Assembly (NCBI RefSeq): GCF_016865235.1
Contig: NZ_CP064030.1
Coordinates: 4,464,001 to 4,528,000 of the forward strand
DNA: 64,000 nt
Reading direction: 5' to 3'
Source of the DNA: Dyella caseinilytica
GTDB lineage: Bacteria > Pseudomonadota > Gammaproteobacteria > Xanthomonadales > Rhodanobacteraceae
Positions 8,621 to 23,600 of this stretch are shown in pieces (position 1 is the first letter of the stretch; the number at the start of each line of letters is the position of its first letter). A program made the position numbers and the translations under genes. The notes under the pieces are model-generated. The model searched no databases. It saw only the letters and a list, made by a program, of their open reading frames with translations, and was not told the DNA's origin.

Positions 8621-11600
8621 GTGTTGACTCTCCTTTGAGCGAACCGATACCTAGTGAGCCGTCAGATGGGCGTTGAGGGGTTGGTGACGCGTCGGCTGTT
8701 CCATCGCCAGACACGGCAACCGCACTTTCGGCCGGAACGTTGGCAAGGAAGGTAGCGGACGGCACAAAGAACAATGTGCCCGTTACCGCTTTGCTGAAAT
8801 CGAGCAGGCGGTCGTAATTGCCCGGCGGCCGGCCCACGAACATATTGACCAGCATTTTTTCGATACGGCCTGGGGATCGCGCGTAGCCGATGAAGTAGGT
8901 GCCGAATTCGCCCTTCCCCACATCGCCGAAAGGCATGTTGTCGCGCACGATTTCCAGTTGCTCGCCATTCTCTTCAATGGTGGTCAGCACGTTGTGCGCA
9001 TAGGGAGCTTTGGCGGCATCGTCCAGTTCGATGTCCGAAAGCTTCTTGCGTCCAATGATGCGTTCTTGCTGCTCGACCGGCACGGTGTCCCATGCCTTCA
9101 CGTCATGCAGATACTTCTGCACGATGACGTAGCTGCCGCCGGCGAAACCGGGATCTTCCTCACCGATGACCACGGCGTCGACGGCATCCTGGTCCACCGG
9201 GTTTTCGGTGCCATCGACAAAGCCGAGCAGATCACGCTCATCGAAGTACTTGAACCCATGCACTTCATCCACGGCAGTCACCGCATCGCCGAGGCGGGAC
9301 ATGATTTGCGTCGCCAGCTCAAAACATAGATCCATACGCATGGATCGAATGTGGAAAAGTAGGTCTCCGGGTGTCGAGACGGCGTGGTGTTCGCCTTTGA
9401 TTTCTCGAAACGGATGCAGCTCGGCGGGCCGCGGCTGCCCGAACAATCGGTCCCAGGCATCCGACCCGACGCCCATGACGCACGTCAACGCGCCATTGAG
9501 GTCACGAAACCCGACCGCACGCAAAAGCGATGCCAAGTCGCCACAAAGCGCGCGTACCGCTTCCTCACATTGCGGCTCCGGCTTCACGGTCACTACTAGA
9601 AAAATGGCTGCACGCGTAAGTTTGGACACAACCGGTTGCGTGATAACGGAAGGCACAATCCACTCCTTTTATTACAGATACCCAAACACGGCAGTCCAAT
9701 CATAAGCTGGAAGTGCTCAGGATTCCTGGTGCAATCCAGTCGAATACAAACGCCGACACTAATCGTTCATGGCCCTCTCAGAACTCATCTCCATCTAATC
9801 ACCTGAAGCTGAAGTGTCCTGAATCGAGTTCGAAACACGTATCTGCACCGCACGCGTGCAATGCATGGACCGATTTCAGCATCGACAAGGGGCGTCCTGA
9901 TTCCGTCATGGCCTGAGGGGTCGCCATAGGCACGCGCACCTCGGCGGTGCTGCCAACCGGCACGTCGACGTCCAGTTGCAGTTTCCCTGATGGATGAGAC
10001 CAAGCTACAGCAGCTCGGCCGTACGGCGTCATGGTGTCCGCTTCTGCATGATCCAGCCACGCAGTAAGTGCGGGATGTATGCCAATGCGCTGCCAACCCG
10101 GCGCCAAGGGCCGTAAGCCCGCGACATCCCCGAATAGCCAATCGTCGATGGTGCCCAGGAAATAATGCCCTCGCGAGCGAGCGTCGAGCTTCCAGTGTTC
10201 CCACAGACTGGTCGCACCGTTCTCGCGCCAATAACCCCAACCAGGAAAGCTCGTCTGCGTGGCAACGATCCACGCAAGATCGGCGTGGCCGGTGGCCGTG
10301 AGCATCGGCAATAGCAGCTTGGTGCCCAGTGCGCCGGTGTCCAGATGATCGTCATGCCCATGCACGGCTTGCACCAGGGCATCGATCACCCGCGAACGTT
10401 GCGCTGTCGGGACAAGACCGAAATCCAGTGCAAGCAATTGATGGGTTTGCCGCACACCGTCATCGCCTTGTCCTCGGTATAAGCCCTTTGCCGGATCGAA
10501 GAATTGTTGATTGAAGGCTGCCCGCACGCGCGCTGACATTTCATCGAAATGGCGCGACTGCGTGTCGTTGCCAAGGACATGTTCGATCTGCGCCATCACT
10601 TCGGCCATGCGATAGAGATAGGCGGTCGCCGCGATGCGTTTATCCTCCGGCGCATTGCCACCATCGGCAGGCGTTTCGGGACTGACCCAGTCACCCAACT
10701 CGGTATCCGCAATGCATCCCGGCGAGCGCGCGTATTCGAGGTCGACATAATGCGCCATGCCATCAACATGGTCGGCCAACGTGCGGCGATCGCCTCGCTG
10801 CCAGTACAGCGACCAGGGAACCAGCACATAGGCCGCATGCCACGGCGGCGCGCGTCCATCGCCCCACCCCGGATTAGGCGCGATCAGCAACGGGACGCCA
10901 TCGGTACTGCGTGCGTCGGCAATGTCCTGCACCCACTTGGACAGCAGTGTGTCGGCTCCCACGTTGCGCAGCATCATGTCTGCACCAAGCATGCCGTCGC
11001 CAGTCCAGCCGTTCTTCTCGTACATGGGCGTGTCGGTGGGAATGCCGTAAAGATTGTTGAGCACAGTGTCGACAGCTGCGACATGAATCCAATTGAGCAA
11101 CGGGTTACTGCTGCTGAAGTGACCGATCAATGGAACATCGGTGTGCACGACCTGAGCGCTTATCGCATCGAGCGATGGCGCAGTACCAGGCCAACCGTCT
11201 ACTTGCACGTAGCGGAATCCTTTCCAGGAAAAGTGCGAGTGCCAGTGCTCGACACCTTGACCGGACAGGGTGACGCGGTCGGTCTGCAAGCCGTGCTCAA
11301 AGTAATGATGATCGTCACGATCATCGACGCTGCCATCGGGCAGCAGCTTTTCACCGTAGTGCAAAACGATCGTATCGCCAGCCTTCCCCTGCACGGCCAA
11401 CGTTGCCCATCCGGCGATGACTCGCGGAAATGCGACCACGTAACTGCCACTGTGCAATGTAGTCACCGCAGTTGCCCGCAATGTCTGCACCACTCGCACC
11501 GGCGGTTCACGCTGCGCCTGCAGAACACCTTTGGGCGCAGGGAGAATGGCTGCTGCGCGCCAATGGCTATCATCAAAATCCGCGGTGTCGAACCCAGGCT

Positions 11601-14600
11601 GGACGCGGCGTGCATCATACGTCTCGCCGCCGTACACGTCGTCGAGCAGGGTCGGGCCATCATGAATGCGCCAATGGGCGTCGGTGCCTTCGAATTCGCA
11701 ATGGCCGTCCGCGTAGCACAGCTTCAAGAGTGCGCGCACGCGTGGCTCGCCGTGCCACGGCGCTTTTTCCCAGTGCCACACGTCTGGATTGGTAAGCCCG
11801 TAGTAGCCGCGCCCCAGTTCGATGCCCATGGCATTGGCCGACCCTGACCGCAACAAAGCGGTGACATCGTGTGCGAGATAGAGCACGCGTTTATCGTAGT
11901 CAGTGAAATCGGGCGAAAGCGCGGCATCGCTTGCGGATCGTCCGTTGATCCACACTTCGGCATAACCTCCCGCCGCGATATACAACCTGGCCGAAGCCAA
12001 GCCGTTCTTGACGGTAAAAACATGCCGCAACAAGGGCGCTGCCAACGTGCCGCCAGGGGATTTGCCGATCCACTGCGCGTCAGACCACTGCTGTAACGAT
12101 GGCCCCGTTTCGAACCATGACGTCGCACTGGTGTCACCCGCCGAAGTACGCGCGATCACCTTCCAGTAATACCGACTCGACGATGCCAGCGGCGGACCCG
12201 CGTAAGCGATGTCGAAAGATGCGCGCCCCGGAGTGAGACCACTGTCCCATATGTCGGGACGATCGTCCGCCAGCGCTGCCTCGCTATGCGCCACTTCGAT
12301 TCGATAACCCAAGGGTTTTGTACCGCGTGGCGCGTGAGTTACCACCCAGCCAAAGTACGGTGATGGGGTATCTATCGATAACGGCTGTGCTTGACGGTCA
12401 GTGGTGAGCCATTGAAGCTGCAGGCCATCCTCCGCGTGCGCCCATGACATACACAACAACACCAAAAGCGCGAGAACACCGCGACGGTACAGAAACATGA
12501 TCGTCAACACTGGCCCATTGCGTCCTTCGGATTCGTTTTTGATGGATTGGGTTGCGCTCGCAAAATCCACTGGACAAGTACCTCGTCATCCTTGTCCACC
12601 GCAGTCCCTGTGTTCACAAATCCAAGCTTTTGAACCACCCGGGTTGACGGCGCATTTAACTCACTGACCTGGGCTAGCACCTCATGGACTTCGGCGCTTT
12701 TAAAGGCGAGTGATGTCAGTGCCTCAATGGCAACAGTTGCGATGCCCTGGTTCCGTCGCTCAGGAGATACTGCGTAGCCAATCTCAACGCGACCGTTGTG
12801 CGGCTCATCTTTAAATCCGCAACCTCCCACCACTGCCTTATCAAGATCGCGGATATAAAAGGTACTGCACCAGTGAACTGACTTACCGCTGTCAATGTGA
12901 TCCAAGGATCGCGTTGCGACAAACGCAGGTGGAAGCGCCCCCTCTAAAGCGATGCCTACCAACCTTGTGGGAATGGAAGACTTTGAAAGAGCAACCAAGT
13001 CATCTAAGGGGATGGGATCGAGTGTAATCATGGGTCCGTTGCCTGACTGCCTATTGGATGGACGAGCTCGCCCGATTAGCTCGCCTTGCATTATTAGCAT
13101 GCTGATCGGTAGTTCGTAACCGCCCAGGGGCCCTTACGTCTTAAATGGGCACGCAAAATTGAAGCGCTAGAACAAGCACTTGTGCGCCAGCTTGGCTAAG
13201 CGCAACCTATGTGTTCATCGAAGCGAACGTGCGTGCCGAGTGCTGCTGCGAGGAGGCCGATGATGGAAGTGCAAAACATCCGGATGGCCATTGATCGACA
13301 TTGGGCGGCCTCTGCTGCGGGCGATCTGGTTACCGAGCATGAGATCTATCACGACGATGCTGTGTGCGAATACCCACAGTCAGGTGAAATCATTCACGGT
13401 CGACATAACCTGCAAGCGCTTCGTGGCCATCACCCAGGCAAACCATCGGGCTTTGTGATCCGACGTATCGTAGGAAACGGCAATCTCTGGGTTACCGAAT
13501 ATGTCATTGCCTATGAAGGCAAGTCCGCCCACACCGTGAGTATCATGGAGTTCCGGGAGGGAAAGGTGTCGCATGAGACCCAATACTTCGCCGACTCGTT
13601 CGCCGCGCCTGCCTGGCGTGCTCAGTGGGTAGAACAAAGAACCTAGTCAACGGCGTGGATCGAAAGTAGAGATGCATGAACCGTAGATCTCACCTATCAA
13701 AGGTACAGCCATGAGCCGCTCTTTCGATGCGATCATCATCGGCGCCGGGCAAGCTGGACCGTCCCTGGCAGGCCGCCTGACCGCCGCCGACATGACGGTG
13801 GCACTCGTCGAGCGTCATTTCTTCGGCGGCACCTGCGTCAATACCGGCTGCATGCCCACCAAGACCCTGGTGGCCAGCGCGCGCGTTGCGCATCAGGCAC
13901 GGCGTGCCGCAGATTACGGCGTCATGTTAAATGGCGACGTGAACATTGACTTCCCGCGCGTGATGGCGCGAGCACACGGAGTGACAAACACATCCCGCGG
14001 CAATATAGAACGCTGGCTTGGCGGCATGGAACATCTGACCGTATTGCGTGGACATGCCCGCTTCGAAAGTAGCAATACATTGCGCGTGAATGATGACGTC
14101 ATCACCGCTCCGCGCATATTCCTCAACGTTGGCGGCCGTGCGCGGGTACCCGATGACATGCCTGGTGTCGGCGACATCAGCTACCTCACGAATACATCAA
14201 TACTTCAACTCGACGCGCTTCCCCGACACCTCGCCGTGATCGGCGGCAGCTACATCGGCCTTGAATACGCGCAAATGTTTCGTCGCTTTGGCAGCAAAGT
14301 TACGGTCGTAGAACGTCAGTCGCGTTTGATTGCTCGTGAAGATGAAGATGTCTCAGAAACCATCCTAGGCATACTAGAGGCCGAAGGCATTACCGTGCGC
14401 ACGAACGCCGAATGCATCGCCTTTGCGCCGCATACCGAAGGCGTCACCGTCAAAGTGGACTGCACCTCTGACGATAAAGAAATCGTAGCCAGCCATGTGC
14501 TGCTGGCCATCGGCCGCCGCCCGAATACAGATGATCTTGGACTGGAGCACGCCGGCATCAAAACGGACGAACATGGCTACATCGTCGTTGACGATATGCT

Positions 14601-17600
14601 CGCCACGAACGTACCCGGCATCTGGGCCATGGGCGATTGCAACGGGCGCGGCGCCTTCACGCATACGGCCTACAACGATTTCGAAATCATCGCCGCGAAT
14701 CTGCTCGATGGCGCGCAGCGGCGTGTGTCATCGCGTATCCCGGGCTACGCACTCTTTACGGACCCGCCATTGGGGCGTGTCGGCATGACCGACACACAGG
14801 CACGTGCCAGTGGCAAGCCATTGCTGGTATCCAAACGCCCCATGACACGCGTTGGCCGCGCCGTTGAACGCGGTGAAACGCAAGGCTTCATGAAGGTAGT
14901 TGCCGACGCACAGACGCAGCGCATCCTCGGCGCCGCGATTCTTGGCGTGAGCGGCGATGAGGCCATTCACGGCATACTCGATTTGATGAATGCCGAGCAG
15001 CCTTTCGACACCCTGAAATGGGCCGTACCGATTCATCCCACCGTATCGGAGCTGCTACCCACCCTTGTTGGCGATCTCAAGCCCATGTAATGCGGCGCAG
15101 ACTGCGTGCCCGCCTTTGTGGGCGGAAGCGAATGTTCCGGCAAATCTAAGTGACAATAGGCAGGCGGATAAATCGCTCTGAACATAGGTTTGAATAAGAA
15201 ATGCTCGATCTCTTGAGGCAGACCGCGCTGTTTATCCTCACAGCGCTGGCCGAAATCGTCGGCTGCTACTTGCCCTGGCTGGTGCTGAAGCAAGAAAAAA
15301 CAGCATGGCTCTTAGTGCCAGCTGCTGTATCGCTCGCACTCTTTTCGTGGCTACTTACTTTGCACCCAGCCGCTGCCGGACGAACCTATGCCGCCTATGG
15401 CGGCATTTACATCGCTGTCGCACTGATATGGTTGCGATATGTGGATGGCGTGACACTGACTCGCTGGGATGTCGCGGGTGCATGCGTGGCGCTATTGGGC
15501 ATGGCGATTATCGTCATACAGCCCCGCGCATGACGTCCTTTACGTTGAACAGTGCGGACCGCACCAAGGGTCGCGAGCACGTTCAGCCGATGAGAGCCCG
15601 CTTGCTTTTCATGATGGCAACACTCCCCCACCTGCGCAGCTATAGCGTGCCGCGCTGAACAGCTGAAGTCTGTGCCGGAAGCGGATATCCTCCCCAAATG
15701 ATTAAGGCAGGTCGCAGCGACCGAGAGAGTTTCCCGTGACCCCATCCGATCATGATTTCGACACCGAGCACGACTTCGACGAGAACGAGGATATCGATGA
15801 TTCCGTCGAGGCGTGTGTCTGGCAGCTACTACTGCTGATCAATCCGGGTGACGAGGAGATGGCCTTTCAGCAATTCGCGGATTACCGCGATGCCGTCGTC
15901 CAAGCGGGCGAGAATGAAGTGGAGCCCATTGAGATCATCCGCGGGGTGATCGACTGGCGATCGGGCTTCCATGTCGACGGACAGGATACGCATGCACTGG
16001 TACAGGCCATCGATGAGCTTTCCTCGCGCTGGAATATATCCATCGACTGGGGCGGCGATCCGGACGATGACGATTTTCACGCAGAGATCGACGCGGCTTC
16101 GCTATTTGCCGTCGCCTACGACCGCCTGCTTGAGCACGGCTATACCTTGTGGGCCTGGGAAACCGAGGATGACAGCTACGCGGGTTGGGTCACACTGAAA
16201 CGCGACAATGAACTTTTGCGCGAACTGGCGACTTCCCTGCATATCAACATGCGACTGGGCAGCGAAGTCACTTAAGTTTGCGTGGCAACGTGCGGGTGTA
16301 CGCATCCAGCGCAAACAATTCGGTCGGGAGCGAGCACTCAGGAGCCGACTCCATTCTGCGTAGCTGATGTGCCGGGGCGGACCATGGCATCGCCGCCATT
16401 GAGAAGGCGGTAAGTGGTTGGCATGTACGTACATACCGCGTGCACCGGCCCTACGCCAAGTCCATGTCGAAGGTCCGTCCAGCCTACAAACTATTGGGTG
16501 CTAAAACTGCACAGATTATGGTGGTCTGTCCATTTGATAGACGGCAATCCCCGCTGTTAGCGATAGCCCATTTACGGTTTTCAGAACGCATCTTTGCGAG
16601 TGCAGCATTAATAAACCGCTGAAAAATTAGATCGATCCAATCACTTTGCTGTTGTGCAACACCGACCTTTCAATAACTTTATATGCATCAATAAGATACA
16701 TTTAGAAAATCTAAATTTGAATCGATGCAAAATTCTGTTGACATCGCCTTTTTACAGGCGTAATGATTAGCGCGCTAACGGCGTTTGCATAACGTTATCG
16801 CGAGAAGTTGGATCGATAAAAATCGGAATCCAGGGGACTCAGGGAACGGTATAGCAAGGCGGTTATCTCGCCAGCGGCATGCGTCAGCGCGCGGACAGTT
16901 TGTGTATCTCTGAAAAGCAATACCGGAGTGTCATGGCATCAACCATGGCTCAGGGCGAGTTCGTACCTCAAAAAAGCACCACGAATGTGGGCATGTCAGC
17001 AAACAAGCTGAAAGGTAGGGGAGACATATGTATCGCAAGAGCGTGTCATCCGTTGCAATCGACGCGATATCGATGCTCGGTGCCAGTACCACGCAAAAAG
17101 CAGGCGATGAGAAAGCGCGAACGCTGATCGCCGTAGCTGTTGCCGGCTATCGCACGAGCCTGGGAAAGGCATTCGATATCAAGCGCGGCTCGGATCACAG
17201 CACGCAACGATACCTCTGAGCGACATCAACAAATTCCAAGTGTGCAGCTATGTAGCTCAAAGCCGGTTGGCGGTTTGAGTAAACGGGTTGTCGGTCAGTT
17301 CGGCCGGATCCGAAGCAGCGGACTTTTTTTCTTCTTTGGAGACAGGAATGGGCAGGCAACAGTTTCGTTTGAGTAGCAGCTTACGCGCCAGCATACGCAT
17401 TGGCCTATGGGCCGCTGCCATGACCAGCAGTTCGCTGTTTGCGCAGGGAATCACCGGCGGCGTCTATGGTAATTTGCCTGTAGGCAAAGGCATTGCAGCA
17501 GAAGTAACCAATCCGGCGACGGGCTACGACAGCACGGTAGCTGCCGATGCCAATGGCCGTTACGCCGTCAACGGACTGATGCCTGGCCGTTATGTCGTCA

Positions 17601-20600
17601 AACTGTTGCGTGATGGCAAGGTTGTCGATCAGCGCGATGTAATCGTTCAAGCCGGTTCCAACAGTGCCGCGATCTTCGAAGCGACGGCTGGCGAAAACGT
17701 GAAACAACTGAACTCGGTGACCGTCACTGCCGCGCAGCCCACGGTCAATTCGATTGACGTCACGACGAGCCAGCAGATCCAGACGTGGAGTTCGACTGAC
17801 GTCAATCGGCTACCACTGCTCAACGCAGATCTTCTCAACGTTGCCTCCATGCAGTCCAACGTGGCGAGCATCACCAGCTCACACGGTGCATCCCCGCAAT
17901 TCAATGGCGCGTCGGGTACCGAGAACCGGTACTTCATCAACGAATTCAACGTCACCGACATGCAGCAGGGCGCGGTGCCGGACAAGATCCCGAACGAAGC
18001 GCTTGCCAGCGTCTCCACCATCAACGGTGGTATGGATGCCAAATATGGCAGCGCCATGGGTGGTGTCGTTTCCGGCACGATCAAGCAAGGCTCGAATGTT
18101 TTCCAGAGTGGCGTGGACCTGGCGTTCACCCCTGCCACGGGTACGTTCAACGAAAATGGCAAGAACATCTACAACTACAACGGAAGCCTGGTAACCGCCA
18201 ATGAGTTGAATCATTGGTCACCGAGCCTCGTGCAGGACTACTGGGCATCCGGCCCGATCATCCCGGACAAGGTGTTCTTTTACTTCCTGGTTGAAAATCA
18301 GCCGAACAACTATGGCCAGGGCTTGCAAGGCGTAACGCCAACGACGACCTATAACGGTCAGTACAAGACCCTTACCAAGGAAGGGAATCAGCAGGTACTG
18401 GGCAATTTCACCTGGAATATTGCTACCGGCCACACGCTCAACATCTTCTTCGATCACCAATACAACAACGGCACCAGCTCCGAATATCCCCTCGCGACGC
18501 CGTATGACCCCAGCAGCGCATCGCCCACGCTGCAGAACTGGAGTGGGCAGACTTGGCGCGATCTCATGCTGGTGGCCAACTACCACGGCCAGATCACCGA
18601 CACCTTGTCCGTCTCAGCGATGACCGGCACTTCACAGCAGTATTTCACGTCCTATCCGCAATACGGCATCAACATACCGTACGTGCAGGTGCAAGATCCC
18701 AATAACACGAACAATACAAAGACCGTGTCCAACGGCGCCAGCAGCCTCTATTACAACAATTACCGCATGATGGGCTCGCGCGTCGACTTTACCTGGGATG
18801 TTACCGACAACCATGAAATTACCTTTGGCGGGGAGCAGTACAGCCCTACCATGGCGCAAGCGAATATTCCAAACCCGAACAGCTGGACTTACAGCGGTTG
18901 CTCCACCACGCTTGGGCCGAACGAGCCTTGCCAGATCAACGGCCAGACCATCAACCCGCTGACCGGTCAGCCCTTTGCCCCAGGGACCAAGTATGTCAGC
19001 TTGGCATACGCTCCCCGCATCTATTACAACAGCTCACCCACCTACGGCTTTTATCTGGCCGATACATGGCATTTCGCTGAGGACTGGACGGCGTACATCG
19101 GCGGGCGTTACGACAATTACGCCATGACCGACAACATCAACGTCAAGATGTACAGCAAGGGCAACGCCACACCGCGACTGGGTGTGGCATGGGACGTCCA
19201 TGGCGATTCAACCCTGAAAATCGGCGCATCCGCGGGTGAGTACACCGAGGGCATACCCCTTTATTTCAATGCTTATGGTGGTACGCCGGGCCAAGGTTAT
19301 ATTCACACCACCAACTACTATCTGTACTCCGGCATGGGAGCCAATTCCGTTCCCACTGGTTTGACGCAAGTTGGTACAACCCAAGGCAGCGCCGGTAGCG
19401 GTCTACACTATCTGACGCCTGGACAGTTCATTGCGACCTCGGCGCAAAATGCGAAGCTGAAGCAATTCCAGATCTACGCGCAGCAAAAACTCGGCAACAA
19501 CTGGGTCGCCGGTGCCACGCTGTTCACCAGCGACTTGACCGGGCTGCCGAATCTCGACAGCAATACGCAGCAGATGTATGCCTACCTCAATAGCAAGGGC
19601 TACCCGAACGCTGTATTGCTCGGCCAATACCTGATTACGCCCGGCAAGGACATCACCATTCCGGTGCAGTTGAACGGCGCGAGCAGCCCGCTCACGATGT
19701 TCACGTTCCCGAACAGCTACATCGGTTACCCGTCGCTGCACCGCCGGATCTACCAGTTCAGCCTGAACATGGATCATGCCTACTCCGACGACGAGCCCTA
19801 CTACCTGAGTGCGTCCTATACGTGGCGTCATGAGTTCGGCAACACCGACGGCACAACCAGCTATGCGGCCAGCAACAACCCCCCGAGCAATGGTGTCGCC
19901 AATACCGGTGCCACCGCCTATGACGGCGGCCTGTCGGCCCCGGGTTTCCTGGAAGGTTCGAGCGGTAACCTGGCCGACGACATCCCTTCCACCTTCAAGG
20001 CGTTTGGGTATTACAAGTTCGCCCATCAGGACAACTTCTTGAGGGGCCTGCGTGTAGGTGGTGCGTTCACGTACTACGCCGGTGGTCCGGTCAATTGCCT
20101 TTCCACGTACCCTCAAAGCGGAAACCTGGCCGTTGGCAGCAACCAGACTGGCAACGTCGAAGCCTATTACTGCAATACGCTGCAGAACGCGGTCAACGGC
20201 AATCCGGTATCGTCCACCATCATTTACCCACGTGGCAGCTACACCCGCCTCCCCTCCTACCGACAGGTGGACCTGGATATCGGCTACGACTGGAACCTCG
20301 GCGAGAATGCCTTCTCGCTGGATTTTAAGGTACTGAATCTCTTCAACCAGCAGAGCATCACGTCGTATGTTAACCAGATGACCAACAGCAATGGCCAGTT
20401 CAACGCCAACTTCATGCAGCCGGGCACGTTCCAGCTGGGGCGTCAGGCACAGTTGGTGTTCCGCTGGCAGTTCCACTAACTGCTCGACGTTGTATTCAAG
20501 TTGACTCCGATACCTCCATGTCCCCAGGACATGGAGGTATCTTTGTTTAACTTGGCCGCTTGCATGCCAGCGAGTGCAGAGTTTTCGGAGATGAATGTGA

Positions 20601-23600
20601 ATCCGCTATTGCAAGGCCTGGATCCGGTTACCGCTAATCGCGTGATCGCTGCAGCGCAGGCTCTGGAGATGAATCGCCCCGACCAGGCTGCCTTCCAGCT
20701 AACTCCGGTTCTAGCCACGCATCCGGATCATCCCGAAGTCTTGCGTCTGCATGCCAGCCTGTTGAGCCTGCGTGGCGAACACCACTCCGCATTGCGCCAC
20801 ATGCATCGCGCACTGGAGCAACGCCCGCAGGAGGCGCTGTACCACAACGCCTACGCCCTATTCCTTGCGGAGGCAGGCGAACTCGATCAGGCGATTGATC
20901 ACTTGCGCCATGCCTGCGAACTTCAGCCGGGCTTTGTCATGGCCTGGTACAACCTCGGCCTGTTTTTGACACGCAGTGCACGCTTTGACGACGCGCGGCA
21001 AGCGCTGAGGCGTGCCGTGACATTGGCACCCGACTATGCCGCGGCGCGAGCGCAACTCGCCGATTTGCTGCGCATGGACAATTTCCGCGACGAAGCCATC
21101 GCCGAGTATCGGAAGCTGCTCGCCGCGCAGCCATGGGCCGGCATGGCTTGGTGGGGTCTTGCAGAGATAAAGACGCTGCGTCTGGGCACAGACGAAAGCG
21201 ACGCCATCCGGCGTGCACTCGCGCACCCACGCGCCAGCGATGGCGACCGCGTTGCCATGGGCTTCGCCTTGGCCAAGGCATTCGACGATCAAAGTCGTTA
21301 CGCCGAGTCCATGCAGGCGTTGGCCACGGCCAATGAGATCGCCCGAAGGCATCGGACCTGGAACGCGCCGGGATTTGCCACGACGATCGAATCCATCCGG
21401 GCCGCAACTTGCACGACTGACGCCGGGCAAGACCTCGGCTCGGAAGTCATCTTCATCGTAGGCATGCCGCGTTCGGGCTCCACCCTGATTGAACAAATTC
21501 TCGCCTCGCATTCCCAGGTTGAGGGTGCTGCGGAATTGACCGACCTTCCGCTGCTTATCGCCGAACAGTCGAAGCAGCGCCAAAAGTCGTATCCCGGATG
21601 GCTTGCGGAAATGGGAACGGATGATTGGCGCCAACTGGGACAGCGTTATCTGGAACGAACCGCGCGCTGGCGCAAGAGCCGTCCGATATTTACCGACAAG
21701 CTACCTAATAACTGGATGCACATCGGTATGATCCGCGCGATGCTGCCGGGTGCTCACATCGTCATCAGTCGACGCGATGCAATCGAAACCTGTTTCTCAT
21801 GCTACCGACAGTACTTTCCCGGCAACGACTACACGCGCAGCTTTCCTGACCTGGCCTCATACTGGCGGAGCTTCGATACCGCCGCGACGTATTGGGCGCA
21901 GAAAGAACCGACACACGTTCACCCACACGTGTATGAAGATTTGCTCAAAGATCCCGAAACCCATATTCGCCAATTGCTCACATTCTGCAACTTGCCATTC
22001 GAGGAAGCGTGCCTGCGTTTTCACGAAACGCAACGCGCTGTCGGTACACCAAGCGCCATGCAAGTGCGGGAACCACTGCGTGCCGACACAGCGCGTGCGC
22101 CACGCTACGGTGACTTGCTGAACCCGTTGCGGCAGGCGCTTGGTCTGCCTTTGGTTGATGCAGCGTCTGTATAAGGCGGGGTAGCTAGGCTTTACTGCAT
22201 GCGCAAATCATGGCGCTGCAGAAGCCATGGGCCATGGAGCCCTGTCCCTCCTTGGACAGAACTCCAAAGTTTGCGCAGGACGAATCATCGTTGGAGATAG
22301 CTCCATCTAACTGATCTCGAAAAATCTGGCGAATCATTGCGTCATGTTGCCTCGGTAATTACCAAGTTCCATCCCTGTACAAACGTATGCATGCCAAGCG
22401 GCAAAGACTATGCCGTCATGTCCGCGCCTGACTCAGCCAACGCGACAGCATCTGCGCCGGCGGCGATGCGGATCGGGCTCGACGGATCGTTCGCTGCGCG
22501 CCAGACCGCTTCTGCCACATCCAGTGATCGAGTGACCACCGACGATTGCTCCCATCTTGCGAAGATACTTTGCGCCAAATCGGTGTACGCCTCAGGAAAG
22601 CCAGCCTGCATGCGGGATCGTGCGTTTTCGCCGAAGCGGGTCTCCGGCGCACGTCCCGGTAGCACCAGGCTCACTCGCACGTTGAATGGCTGGAGTTCCA
22701 GTGCAAGCGATTCGGTGAATGCATTCACCGCTGCCTTGCTCGCGGTGTACACGGAAAGCAGCGGGAGCGATCTCAAGGTCACCGTCGACGTGACGTTTAC
22801 GATGACACCGGCTTTCCGTTGACGGAATTGAGGCAACACCGCCTGTGTCATCGCTATCGTCCCGATGGCGTTTGTCTCAAAAACCTCGCGCACCGTTTCC
22901 ATCGAGATGCCTTCAAGCGCGTTCAACACGCCAATCCCCGCGTTGTTGACCAGCACATCGATCGGTCCTGCCGCATCGACGGCCTCACGAATGCTTTGCG
23001 GATCGGTGATATCAAGGGCAACTACGCGCAAACGCTCGGAACGGGGCAGCACGTCTTCGCGCGGCGTGCGCATCGTCGCGATGACTTTCCAATCGCGATC
23101 GAGGAAGTACCGGGCGATTTCAAGGCCGAAGCCGGACGAGCATCCGGTGATCAGGACCGTTTTCATGAGGACTCCTGGAGTTGATTTGCCATGCGAAGAC
23201 GATAGGCCGCCGCATCCGGACTAGCTACAATCAGGAGTCCAAGTTTCATTTGCAGGAGTCCAGTCATGATTGATCCGCTTGCGGAGGTTGTCACGCTGCT
23301 CCAACCGGGCGCCCGGTTTTCCAAAGTCGTCAGCGGGGCCGGCCGATGGCGCGTTCGCCGCTCGGAGTCAGGGCAACCCTTCTACTGCGTCATCCTCGAA
23401 GGCTCCTGCTGCCTTGCCATCGACGGGCACGCACCGATCACACTCCATGCGAGCGACTTCGTGCTGATCCCGTCAGCCTACGGTTTCGCGACGACAAGCC
23501 TCGAACCGCCGACATCGGAAGAGACCATCACACCGCCCATCACACTACCGAATGGCGAATTCAGGCTGGGCGTCCAAAACGTGCCGCCTGATGTCCGATT